Below are positions 1-11,038 of a stretch of DNA of 64,000 nucleotides, piece after piece. This DNA comes from Cristatella mucedo. Its lineage: Eukaryota; Bryozoa; Phylactolaemata; Cristatellidae. The stretch spans positions 763,001 to 827,000 of the forward strand of contig WPIO01000153.1 in NCBI GenBank assembly GCA_009760855.2, in the 5' to 3' direction. How positions within the stretch are numbered: position 1 is the stretch's first letter; each line of letters begins with the position of its first letter. The notes under the pieces were generated by a model. It did not search any database. It saw only the letters and a list, made by a program, of their open reading frames with translations, and had not been told where the DNA came from. Both the position numbers and the translations under genes were made by a program.

Positions 1-2210
1 CAGCAGAGTGCTGCACCTTGTTTTAAGCGTTTCTCAGTTGAAAAACACATTTTGCACGAGTTCACAGCAGGTCGCGGAATAACTAGAAACTTCATATCTG
101 CTCCTCAGAAGGTGTACTGGCTAACGGCAGAGTGCTGCACCTTGTTACAACCATTTCGCAATTGAATAACTCATTTTGCACAGGTACGCAGCAGATTGCG
201 GAATATCCAGAAACTTCAAATCTGCTTTTTTGGGCATGCGGTAGCTGGCATTAGAGTGCTGCACCTTGTTTCATGCATTTTGCACTTAAATAACACATTT
301 CGCAAGAGTTCGCAGCAGATTGCCGAATATCTAGAACATTTGAAGCTGCTCGTCGGAGTGTGAGCTGGCTGGCAGCAGAGTGCTGCACCTTGTCACAAGC
401 ATTTTGCCCTTGAATGACACATTTCGCATGAGTTCCCAACAGATTGCGGAATATCTAGAAACCTCAAATCTGCTAGCCAGAGCGTGCGGTAGCTGGCAGT
501 TGATTGCTGCACCTTGCTTTAAGCATTTCGCACTTGAAAAACCTATTTCGGACGAGTTCGCAGCAGATCGCGAAATATCTAGAAACTTCAAATATGCTTT
601 TCGGAGCGAGCAGTAGCTGGCATCAGAGTGCCGCACCTTGTTGCAAGCATTTTGCACGTGACTAACACATTTCGCACAAGTTTGCAGCAGATCGCGGAAT
701 ATCAGGATACTTCAAATCAGCACGGCGGAGCGTGAGGTAGCTTGCAGCTGATTGCTGCACCTTGCTTTAAGAATTTCGCACATGAAAAACTAATTTCGCA
801 CGAGTTCGCAGCAGATCGCCGAATATCCAGAAACTTCAAATCTGCTATTTGGAGCGTGCCCTGGCTTGCAGCAGAGTGCTGCACCTTGTCCCAAGCGTTT
901 CGCCCTTTAATAACACATTTCGCACGAGTTCGCAACAGATTGCGGAATATCTAGAAAATTCGAATCTGCTCGTCGGAGTGTAAGCTCGCTGGCATCAGAG
1001 TGCTGCACCTTGTCGCGAGCATTTCGTCTATTGAATAACACATTTCGCATTAGTTCGCTACAGATTGCAGAAAATCTAGAAACCACAAATCTGCTCGCCG
1101 GAGCGTGCCCTGGCTGGCAGCAGAGTGCTGCACCTTGTTTCGAGCATTTCACAATTGAATAACACATTTTGCACGTGTTTACTGCAGATCGCGGAATAAC
1201 TAGAAACTTTAAATCTGCTCGTCGGAGCGTACGCTGGCTGAGAGCAGAGTGTTGCACTTTGTTTCAATCATTTCGCACTTAAATAACACATTTCGAACGA
1301 GTTCGCAGCAGATTGCCGAATAGCTAGAAAATTTGAATCTGCTCGTCAGAGGGTGAGCTGGCTGGCAGCAGAGTGCTGCACCTTGTCGCAAGCATTTTGC
1401 CCTTGAATGACACATTTCGCACGAGTTCGCAACAGATTGCGGAATATCTAGAAACCTCAAGTCTGCTCGCCGGAGCGTGCCCTGGCTGGCAGCAGAGTGC
1501 TGCACCTTGTTTTAAGCGTTTCACAGTTGAAAAACACATTTTGCACGAGTTGACAGCAGGTCGCGGAATAACTAGAAACTTCAAATCTTCTCGTCGGACC
1601 GTACGCTGGCTAAGAGCAGAGTGCTGCACCTTGTTACAACCGTTTCGCAATTGAATAACTCATTTCGCACAGGTTCGCATTAGATTGCGGAATATCCAGA
1701 AACTTCAAATTTACTTTTCGGAGCATGCGGTAGCTGGCATCAGAGTGCTGCACCTTGTTTCATGCATTTCGCACTTGAATAACACATTTCGCACGCGTTC
1801 GCAGCGGATTGCCGAATATCTAGAAAATTCAAATCTGCTTGTCGGAGTGTAAGCTCGCAGGAATCAGAGTGGTGCAACTTGTCGCAAGCCGTTCGCACTT
1901 GAATAACACATTTCGCACGAGTTCGCTACAGATTGCGGAATATCTAGGAACCTCAAATCTGCTCGCCGGAGCGTGCCCTGGCTGTCAGCATTGTGCTGCA
2001 CCTTGTTTTAAGCATTTCACACTTGAAAAACACATTTTGCACGAGTTCACAGCAGATCGCGGAATAACTAGAAACTTCAAATCTGCTCGTCGGACCGTAC
2101 GCTGGCTGAGAGCAGAGTGCTGCACCTGGTTACAACCATCTCGCAATTGAAAAACTTATTTTGCACAGGTTTGCAGCAGATTGCAGACTATCCAGAAACT
2201 TCAAATCTGC
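1..2210 (+). repeat. Satellite, domain I, mosaic of monomers upstream of cassette B1
   Basis: About 18 monomers without other content. From about 1045 to 2330 the order and variants match 15395-16680 at a constant offset of 14,350 bp, and from about 1700 they also match 12520 onward at an offset of 10,822 bp. The rare variant GCAGGAATCAGAGTG at about 1857, 12679 and 16207 ties the three copies together. The window starts inside a monomer, so the array continues upstream. Confidence 0.85.
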
Positions 2211-3250
2211 TTTTTGGAGCATGCGGTAGCTGGCATCAGAGTGCTGCACCTTGTTTCATGCATTTCGCACTTGAATAACACATTTCGCACGAGTTCGCAG
2301 CAGATTGCCGAATATCTAGAAAATTCGAATCTGCTCGTCGGAGTGTAAGCTCGCTGGCAACAGAGTGCTGCACCTTGCTTTAAGAATTTCGCACATGAAA
2401 AACTAATTTCGCACGAGATCGCAGCAGATCGCCGAATATCCTGAAACTTCAAATCTGCTATTCGGAGCGTGCCCTGGCTGGCAGCAGAGTGCTGCACCTT
2501 GTCGCAAGCATTTCGGACTTGAAAAACACATTTTGCACGAGTTCGCAGCAGATTGCGGATTATCTATAAACTTTAAATCTGCTCGCCGGTGCGTGAGCTG
2601 GCTATGAGCAGAGTGCTGCACCTTGTTACAGCCATTTCGCAAATGAATAACTCATTTCGCACAGGTTCGCAGCAGATTGAGGAATATCTATACTTCAAAT
2701 ATGCTTTTCGGAGCGAGCAGTAGCTGGCATCAGAGTACCGCACCTTGTTTTCTGCGATTCGCACTTGAATAACACATTTCGCACGAGTTCGAAGCAGATT
2801 GCGGAATATCTAGAAAATTCGAATCTGCTCGTCGGAGTGTAAGCTCGCTGGCAGCTGATATCTGCGCTTTCCCTCAAGCATTTCGCACTTGAAAAACTCA
2901 TTTCGCACGAGTTCTCAGCAGATCGCGGAATATCTAGAAACTTTAAATCTGCTCGCAGGTGCGTGAGCTGGCTGGAAGCATAGTGCTACACCTTGCTCTA
3001 AGCATTTCGCACTTAAGAACTCATTTCACACGTGTTAGCATCAAATCGCGGAATATCCAGAAACTTCAAATCTGCTCTTCGGAGCTTGCACTGGCTGGCA
3101 GCTGAGTGCTGCACATGGTTACAACCTTTTCGTAATTGAATAATTTATTTCCCACAGGTTCGCAGCAGATTGCGGAATATCTAGAAACTTTAAATCTACT
3201 CGCCGGTGCATGAGCTGGCTGCCAGCGGAGTGCTACACCTTGCTTTAAGC
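2211..3250 (+). repeat. Cassette B, copy 1
   Basis: Begins with TTTTTGGAGCATGCGG and contains diagnostic monomers: CTTTAAGAATTTCGCACATG, the shortened ATATCTATACTTC box, and the GCTGATATCTGCGC unit. It matches cassette B2 at a constant offset of 2,600-2,601 bp (21 monomers). Confidence 0.8.
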
Positions 3251-4810
3251 ATTTCGCACTTAAAAAACTCATTTCTCACGAGTTAGCATTAGATCGCGGA
3301 ATATCCAGAAACTTCAAATCTGCTCGCCGGTGCGTGAGCTGGCTGAGAGCAGAGTGCTGCACCTTGTTACAACCATTTCGCAAATGAATAACTCATTTCG
3401 CACAGGCTCGCAGCAGATTGCGGAATATCTATACTTCAAATATGCTTTTCGGAGCGAGCAGTAGCTGGCATCAGAGTGCCGCACCTTGTTTTCTGCGTTT
3501 CGCACTTGAATAACACATTTCGCACGAGTTTGCAGCAGATTGCGGAATATCTAGAAAATTCGAATGTGCTCGTCGGAGTGTAAGCTCGCTGGCAGCAGAG
3601 TGCCGCACCTTGTCGCGAGCATTTCGTCCATTGAATAACACATTTCGCACGAGTTCACAAAAGATTGCGGAATATCTAGAAACCACAAATCTGCTCGCCG
3701 GAGCGTGCCCTGGCTGGCAGAAGAGTGCTGCACCTTGTTTCAAGCATTTCACACTTGAAAAAGACATTTTGCACGAGTTCCCAGCAGGTCGCAGAAAAAC
3801 TAGAAACTTCAAATCTGCTCCTCAGAGCGTGTACTAGCTAACAGCAGAGTGCTGCACCTTGTTACAACCATTTCGCAACTGAATAACTCATTTTGCACAG
3901 GTTCGCAGCAGATTGCGGAATATCCAGAAACTTCAAATCTGCTTTTTGGAGCATGCTTTAGCTGGCATCAGAGTGCTGCACCTTGTTTCATGCATTTCGC
4001 ACTTGAATAAAACATTTCGCACGAGTTCGAAGCAGATTGCCGAATAACTAGAAAATTCGAATCTGCTCGTTGAAGTGTGAGCTGGCTGGCAGCAGAGTGC
4101 TGCACCTTGTCGCAAGCATTTCGCCCTTGAATAACACATTTCGCACGAGTTCGCAACAGATAGCGGAATATCTAGAAACCTCAAATCTGCTCGCCGGAGC
4201 GTGCCCTGGCTGGCAGCAGAGTGCTGCACCTCGTTTTAAGCCTTTCACACTTGAAAAACACATTTTGCACGAGTTCACAGCAGATCGCGAAATAACTAGA
4301 AACTTTAAATCTGCTCGTCGGAGCGTACGCTGGCTGAGAGCAGAGTGCTGCACTTTGTTTCAATCATTTCGCACTTAAATAACACATTTCGAACGAGTTC
4401 GCAGCAGATTGCCGATTATCTAGAATATTTGACTCTGCTCGTCGGAGTGTGAGCTGGCTGGCAGCTGAGTGCTGCACCTTGTCGCAAGCATTTTGCCCTT
4501 GAATGACACATTTCGCACGAGTTCACAACAGATTGCGGAATATCTGGAAACCTCAAGTCTGCTCGCCGGAGCGAGCCCTGGCTGGCAGCAGAGTGCTGCA
4601 TCTTGTTTTAAGCGTTTCACAGTTGAAAAACACATTTTGCACGAGTTCACAGCAGGTCGCAATATAACTAGAAACTTCAAATCTTCTCGTCGGACCGTAC
4701 GCTGGCTGAGAGCAGAGTGCTGCACCTTGTTACAACCATTTCGCAATTGAATAACTCATTTCGCACAGGTTCGCATTAGATTGCGGAATATCCAGAAACT
4801 TCAAATCTGC
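3251..4810 (+). repeat. Satellite, domain I, between cassettes B1 and B2
   Basis: About 12.5 monomers. The stretch 3470-3830 resembles 13551-13910 (offset 10,081). The stretch around 3840-4200 matches 11195-11555 (offset 7,354). From about 4160 the order matches 8193 onward (offset 4,033). These three sources joined in register make this a mosaic. Confidence 0.75.
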
Positions 4811-5850
4811 TTTTTGGAGCATGCGGTAGCTGGCATCAGAGTGCTGCACCTTGTTTCATGCATTTCGCACTTGAATAACACATTTCGCACGAGTTCGCAG
4901 CAGATTGCCGAATATCTAGAAAATTCGAATCTGCTCGTCGGAGTGTAAGCTCGCTGGCAGCAGAGTGCTGCACCTTGCTTTAAGAATTTCGCACATGAAA
5001 AACTAATTTCGCACGAGATCGCAGCAGATCGCCGAATATCCAGAAACTTCAAATCTGCTATTCGGAGCGTGCCCTGGCTGGCAGCAGAGTGCTGCACCTT
5101 GTCGCAAGCATTTCGGACTTGAAAAAACACATTTTGCACGAGTTCGCAGCAGATTGCGGATTATCTAGAAACTTTAAATCTGCTCGCCGGTGCGTGAGCT
5201 GGCTATGAGCAGAGTGCTGCACCTTGTTACAACCATTTCGCAAATGAATAACTCATTTCGCACAGGTTCGCAGCAGATTGCGGAATATCTATACTTCAAA
5301 TATGCTTTTCGGAGCGAGCAGTAGCTGGCATCAGAGTACCGCACCTTGTTTTCTGCGTTTCGCACTTGAATAACACATTTCGCACGAGTTCGAAGCAGAT
5401 TGCGGAATATCTAGAAAATTCGAATCTGCTCGTCGGAGTGTAAGCTCGCTGGCAGCTGATATCTGCGCTTTCCCTCAAGCATTTCGCACTTGAAAAACTC
5501 ATTTCGCACGAGTTCTCAGCAGATCGCGGAATATCTAGAAACTTTAAATCTGCTCGCAGGTGCGTGAGCTTACTGGAAGCATAGTGCTACACCTTGCTCT
5601 AAGCATTTCGCACTTAAGAACTCATTTCGCACGTGTTAGCATCAAATCGCGGAATATCCAGAAACTTCAAATCTGCTCTTCGGAGCTTGCACTGGCTGGC
5701 AGCTGAGTGCTGCACATGGTTACAACCATTTCGCAATTGAATAATTTGTTTCCCACAGGTTCGCAGCAGATTGCGGAATATCTAGAAACTTTAAATCTCC
5801 TCGCCGGTGCATGAGCTGGCTGCCAGCAGAGTGCTACACCTTGTTTTAAG
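4811..5850 (+). repeat. Cassette B, copy 2
   Basis: Same monomer order as copy 1, including the ATATCTATACTTC variant near 5287 and the TCCCTCAAGC unit near 5470. It leads directly into the TTAAAATACAC and truncated-monomer module that precedes cassette A1, an order repeated after cassette B3. Confidence 0.8.
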
Positions 5851-6024
5851 CATTTCGCACTTAAAATACACATTTCGCACGAGTTCGCAGCAGATTGCGG
5901 ATTATCTAGAAACTTTAAATCTCCTCGCAGGTGCGGAGCTGGCTGGCAGCAGAGTGCTACACCTTGCTCTAAGCATTTCGCACTTAAAAAACTTATTTCG
6001 CACGAGTTCACAGCAGATCGCAGA

Positions 6025-6083
6025 ATATCCAGAAACTTTAAATTGAATAACTCATTACGCAAAGGTTCGCATTAGATTGAGGA
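6025..6083 (+). repeat. Truncated 59-bp monomer, copy 1
   Basis: Two successive ATATCC boxes are only 59 bp apart instead of 124. The joint AAACTTTAAATTGAATAAC near 6040 fuses the AAAT box of one monomer to the TTGAATAA box of the next, removing 65 bp. Short AAT microhomology is present at the joint. Confidence 0.9.
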
Positions 6084-6100
6084 ATATCCAGAAACTTCAA

Positions 6101-6970
6101 ATTGGCTTTTCGGAGCATGCAGTAGCTGGCATCAGAGTGCTGCACCTTGTCGCAAGCATTTCGCCCTTGAATAACACATTTCGCACGAGTTCGCAACAGA
6201 TTGCGGAATATCTAGGAACCTCAAATCTGCTCGCCGGAGCGTGCCCTGGCTGGCAGCAGAGTGCTGCACCTTGTTTTAAGCATTTTACACTTGACAAACA
6301 CATTTTGCACGAGTTCACAGCAGATCGCGGAATAACTAGAAACTTTAAATCTGCTCGTCGGAGCATACGCTGGCTGAGAGCAGAGTGCTGCACTTTGTTT
6401 CAATCATTTCGCACTTGACTAACACATTTCGCACGAGTTCGCAGCAAATCGCAGAGTATCTAGAGAATTCATATCCGCTTGTCGGAGCATGTGCTGGCAG
6501 GCAGCAGAGAGTGCTGCTGCACCTTGTTTCAAAAATTTTCCCACGTGACTAACACATTTCGCACAAGTTTGCAGCAGATCGCGGAATATTCAGAAACTTC
6601 AAATCTGCTATTCGGAGCGTGCTTTGGCTGGCAGCAGAGTGCTGCACCATGTCGCAAGCATTTCGCCCTTTAATAACACATTTCGCACGAGTTCGCAACA
6701 GATTGCGGAATATCTAGAAACTTCAAATCTTCTCGCCGGTGTGTGAGCTGGCTGGCAGCAGCAGAGTGCTACACCTTGTTACAACCATTTCGCAATTGAA
6801 TAACTCATTTCGCACAGGTTCGCAGCAGATTGCAGAATATCCAGAAACGTCAAATCTGCTTTTTGGAGCATGCAGTAGCTGGCATCAGAGTGCTGCACCT
6901 TGTGTCAAGCATTTCGCACTTGAATAACACATTTCGCACGAGTTCCCTACAGATTGCGGAATATCTAGGA
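6101..6970 (+). repeat. Cassette A, copy 1 (one monomer short)
   Basis: Begins at the ATTGGCTTTTCGG box. It lacks the TTTCATGC monomer present in the other five copies. It carries 9 extra bases in all: an expanded GCAGCAGAGAGTGCTGCTGC dyad near 6500, one base near 6538 and an extra CAG near 6758. The marker ATCCAGAAACGTC therefore falls 115 bp earlier than in the other copies (124 - 9). Confidence 0.85.
6500..6522 (+). other. Expanded short dyad in cassette A1
   Basis: The canonical GCAGCAGAGTGCTGC is lengthened to GCAGCAGAGAGTGCTGCTGC by an extra AG in the loop and an extra CTG on the right arm. The sister cassettes (for example around 7751 and 10577) have the canonical form. This looks like replication slippage in the hairpin-prone CAG/CTG segment. 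Confidence 0.7.
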
Positions 6971-7225
6971 ACCTCAAATCTGCTCGCCGGAGCGTGCCCT
7001 GGCTGGCAGCAGAGTGCTGCACCTCTTTTTAAGCATTTCACACTTAAAAAAGACATTTTGCACGAGTTCGCAGCAGGTCGCAGAAAAACTAGAAACTTCA
7101 AATCTGCTTCTCAGAGCGTGTACTGGCTAACAGCAGAGTGCTGCACCTTGTTACAGCCATTTCGCAACTGAATAACTCATTTTGCACAGGTTCGCAGCAG
7201 ATTGAGGAATATCCAGAAACTTCAA
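6971..7225 (+). repeat. Satellite between cassettes A1 and A2
   Basis: About two monomers of the class CACCTCTTTTTAAGC followed by TTACAGCC. The same pair follows cassettes A3, A5 and A6, so A1, A3, A5 and A6 share a longer common core than A2 and A4. Confidence 0.8.
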
Positions 7226-8212
7226 ATTGGCTTTTCGGAGCATGCAGTAGCTGGCATCAGAGTGCTGCACCTTGTTTCATGCATTTCGCCCTTGAATAAC
7301 ACATTTCGCACGAGTTCACAGCAGATTGCCGAATATCTAGAAAATTCGAATCTGCTCGTCGGAGTGTAAGCTCGCTGACAGCAGAGTGCTGCACCTTGTC
7401 GCAAGCATTTCGCCCTTGAATAACACATTTCGCACGAGTTCGCAACAGATTTCGGAATATCTAGGAACCTCAAATCTGCTCGCCGGAGCGTGCCCTGGCT
7501 GGCAGCAGAGTGCTGCACCTTGTTTTAAGCATTTTACACTTGAAAAACACATTTTGCACGAGTTCACAGCAGATCGCGGAAAAACTAGAAACTTTAAATC
7601 TGCTCGTCGGGGCATACGCTGGCTGAGAGCAGAGTGCTGCACTTTGTTTCAATCATTTCGCACTTGACTAACACATTTCGCACGAGTTCGCAGCAAATCG
7701 CAGAGTATCTAGAGAATTCATATCCGCTTGTCGGAGCATGTGCTGGCAGGCAGCAGAGTGCTGCACCTTGTTTCAAAAATTTCCCACGTGACTAACACAT
7801 TTCGCACAAGTTTGCAGCAGATCGCGGAATATTCAGAAACTTCAAATCTGCTATTCGGAGCGTGCTTTGGCTGGCAGCAGAGTGCTGCACCTTGTCGCAA
7901 GCATTTCGCCCTTTATTAACACATTTCGCACGACTTCGCAACAGATTGCGGAATATCTAGAAACTTCAAATCTTCTCGCCGGTGTGTGAGCTGGCTGGCA
8001 GCAGAGTGCTACACCTTGTTACAACCATTTCGCAATTGAATAACTCATTTCGCACAGGTTCGCAGCAGATTGCAGAATATCCAGAAACGTCAAATCTGCT
8101 TTTTGGAGCATGCAGTAGCTGGCATCAGAGTGCTGCACCTTGTGTCAAGCATTTCGCACTTGAATAACACATTTCGCACGAGTTCCCTACAGATTGCGGA
8201 ATATCTAGAAAC
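7226..8212 (+). repeat. Cassette A, copy 2
   Basis: Eight-monomer module beginning at ATTGGCTTTTCGG. The internal distance from that box to the start of the marker reading frame in the GTCAAATCTGC monomer is 844 bp, identical in copies 2 to 6. The monomer with TTTCCCACGTGACTAAC and the one with GCCCTTTA are diagnostic. Confidence 0.85.
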
Positions 8213-8843
8213 CTCAAATCTGCTCGCCGGAGCGTGCCCTGGCTGGCAGCAGAGTGCTGCACCTCGTTTTAAGCCTTTCACACTTGAAAAACACATTTTG
8301 CACGAGTTCACAGCAGATCGCGAAATAACTAGAAACTTTAAATCTGCTCGTCGGAGCGTACGCTGGCTGAGAGCAGAGTGCTGCACTTTGTTTCAATCAT
8401 TTCGCACTTAAATAACACATTTCGAACGAGTTCGCAGCAGATTGCCGAATATCTAGAATATTTGAATCTGCTCGTCGGAGTTTGAGCTGGCTGGCAGCTG
8501 AGTGCTGCACCTTGTCGCAAGCATTTTGCCCTTGAATGACACATTTCGCACGAGTTCGCAACAGATTGCGGAATATCTGGAAACCTCAAGTCTGCTCGCC
8601 GGAGCGAGCCCTGGCTGGCAGCAGAGTGCTGCACCTTGTTTTAAGCGTTTCACAGTTGAAAAACACATTTTGCACGAGTTCACAGCAGGTCGCAATATAA
8701 CTAGAAACTTCAAATCTTCTCGTCGGACCGTACGCTGGCTGAGAGCAGAGTGCTGCACCTTGTTACAACCATTTCGCAATTGAATAACTCATTTCGCACA
8801 GGTTCGCATTAGATTGCGGAATATCCAGAAACTTCAAATCTGC
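8213..8843 (+). repeat. Satellite between cassettes A2 and B3
   Basis: About five monomers that match 4180-4810 at a constant offset of 4,033 bp. The segment before cassette B3 therefore repeats the segment before cassette B2. Confidence 0.8.
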
Positions 8844-9798
8844 TTTTTGGAGCATGCGGTAGCTAGCATCAGAGTGCTGCACCTTGTTTCATGCATTTCG
8901 CACTTGAATAACACATTTCGCACGAGTTCGCAATTTCGCACATGAAAAACTAATTTCGCACGAGATCGCAGCAGATTGCCGAATATCCAGAAACTTCAAA
9001 TCTGCTATTCGGAGCGTGCCCTGGCTGGCAGCAGAGTGCTGCACCTTGTCGCAAGCATTTCGGACTTGAAAAACACATTTTGCACGAGTTCGCAGCAGAT
9101 TGCGGATTATCTAGAAACTTTAAATCTGCTCGCCGGTGCGTGAGCTGGCTATGAGCAGAGTGCTGCACCTTGTTACAACCATTTCGCAAATGAATAACTC
9201 ATTTCGCACAGGTTCGCAGCAGATTGCGGAATATCTATACTTCAAATATGCTTTTCGGAGCGAGCAGTAGCTGGCATCAGAGTACCGCACCTTGTTTTCT
9301 GCGTTTCGCACTTGAATAACACATTTCGCACGAGTTCGAAGCAGATTGCGGAATATCTAGAAAATTCGAATCTGCTCTTCGGAGTGTAAGCTCGCTGGCA
9401 GCTGATATCTGCGCTTTCCCTCAAGCATTTCGCACTTGAAAAACTCATTTCGCACGAGTTCTCAGCAGATCGCGGAATATCTAGAAACTTTAAATCTGCT
9501 CGCAGGTGCGTGAGCTGGCTGGAAGCATAGTGCTACACCTTGCTCTAAGCATTTCGCACTTAAGAACTCATTTCGCACGTGTTAGCATCAAATCGCGGAA
9601 TATCCAGAAACTTGAAATCTGCTCTTCGGAGCTTGCACTGGCTGGCAGCTGAGTGCTGCACATGGTTACAACCATTTCGCAATTGAATAATTTGTTTCCC
9701 ACAGGTTCGCAGCAGATTGCGGAATATCTAGAAACTTTAAATCTCCTCGCCGGTGCATGAGCTGGCTGCCAGCAGAGTGCTACACCTTGTTTTAAGCA
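8844..9798 (+). repeat. Cassette B, copy 3 (internally deleted)
   Basis: Matches cassette B2 at offset 4,033 before the deletion and 3,946 after it. Of this 87-bp change, 86 bp is the deletion at 8931 and one base is a shorter A run. The GCTGATATCTGCGC unit is present near 9400. Confidence 0.8.
8915..8952 (+). repeat. Truncated 38-bp monomer
   Basis: Two ATTTCG boxes lie 38 bp apart where 124 is expected. The joint GAGTTCGCAATTTCGCAC near 8931 connects the third TTCGCA box of one monomer directly to the first TTCGCA box of the next, removing 86 bp. The shared TTCGCA words are a plausible substrate for the deletion. Confidence 0.9.
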
Positions 9799-9975
9799 TT
9801 TCGCACTTAAAATACACATTTCGCACGAGTTCGCAGCAGATTGCGGATTATCTAGAAACTTTAAATCTCCTCGCAGGTGCGGAGCTGGCTGGCAGCAGAG
9901 TGCTACACCTTGCTCTAAGCATTTCGCACTAAAAAAAAACTTATTTCGCACGAGTTCACAGCAGATCGCAGAAGA
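9799..9975 (+). repeat. Module leading into truncated monomer copy 2
   Basis: Contains the TTAAAATACAC monomer and the GCGGAGCTGG monomer that precede the truncated unit in all five cases. A run of nine A at 9931-9939 is specific to this copy; sister copies have five or six A after CACTT. Confidence 0.8.
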
Positions 9976-10034
9976 ATATCCAGAAACTTTAAATTGAATA
10001 ACTCATTACGCAAAGGTTCGCATTAGATTGAGGA
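9976..10034 (+). repeat. Truncated 59-bp monomer, copy 2
   Basis: Same 65-bp deletion joint as copy 1, here near 9991. An extra GAA just upstream (GCAGAAGAATATCC) is unique to this copy. Confidence 0.9.
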
Positions 10035-10051
10035 ATATCCAGAAACTTCAA

Positions 10052-11038
10052 ATTGGCTTTTCGGAGCATGCAGTAGCTGGCATCAGAGTGCTGCACCTTG
10101 TTTCATGCATTTCGCCCTTGAATAACACATTTCGCACGAGTTCACAGCAGATTGCCGAATATCTAGAAAATTCGAATCTGCTCGTCGGAGTGTAAGCTCG
10201 CTGGCAGCAGAGTGCTGCACCTTGTCGCAAGCATTTCGCCCTTGAATAACACATTTCGCACGAGTTCGCAACAGATTGCGGAATATCTAGGAACCTCAAA
10301 TCTGCTCGCCGGAGCGTGCCCTGGCTGGCAGCAGAGTGCTGCACCTTGTTTTAAGCATTTTACACTTGAAAAACACATTTTGCACGAGTTCACAGCAGAT
10401 CGCGGAATAACTAGAAACTTTAAATCTGCTCGTCGGAGCATACGCTGGCTGAGAGCAGAGTGCTGCACTTTGTTTCAATCATTTCGCACTTGACTAACAC
10501 ATTTCGCACGAGTTCGCAGCAAATCGCAGAGTATCTAGAGAATTCATATCCGCTTGTCGGAGCATGTGCTGGCAGGCAGCAGAGTGCTGCACCTTGTTTC
10601 AAAAATTTCCCACGTGACTAACACATTTCGCACAAGTTTGCAGCAGATCGCGGAATATTCAGAAACTTCAAATCTGCTATTCGGAGCGTGCTTTGGCTGG
10701 CAGCAGAGTGCTGCACCTTGTCGCAAGCATTTCGCCCTTTAATAACACATTTCGCACGAGTTCGCAACAGATTGCGGAATATCTAGAAACTTTAAATCTT
10801 CTCGCCGGTGTGTGAGCTGGCTGGCAGCAGAGTGCTACACCTTGTTACAACCATTTCGCAATTGAATAACTCATTTCGCACAGGTTCGCAGCAGATTGCA
10901 GAATATCCAGAAACGTCAAATCTGCTTTTTGGAGCATGCAGTAGCTGGCATCAGAGTGCTGCACCTTGTGTCAAGCATTTCGCACTTGAATAACACATTT
11001 CGCACGAGTTCCCTACAGATTGCGGAATATCTAGGAAC
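10052..11038 (+). repeat. Cassette A, copy 3
   Basis: Matches copy 2 at an offset of 2,826 bp with no net indel. It continues into the CACCTCTTTTTAAGC and TTACAGCC pair shared with copies 1, 5 and 6. Confidence 0.85.

Noticed and set aside
6025-6083. Truncated monomers as assembly errors
   Set aside because: The same joint occurs at five places with different flanks and private substitutions, which independent assembly errors would not produce.
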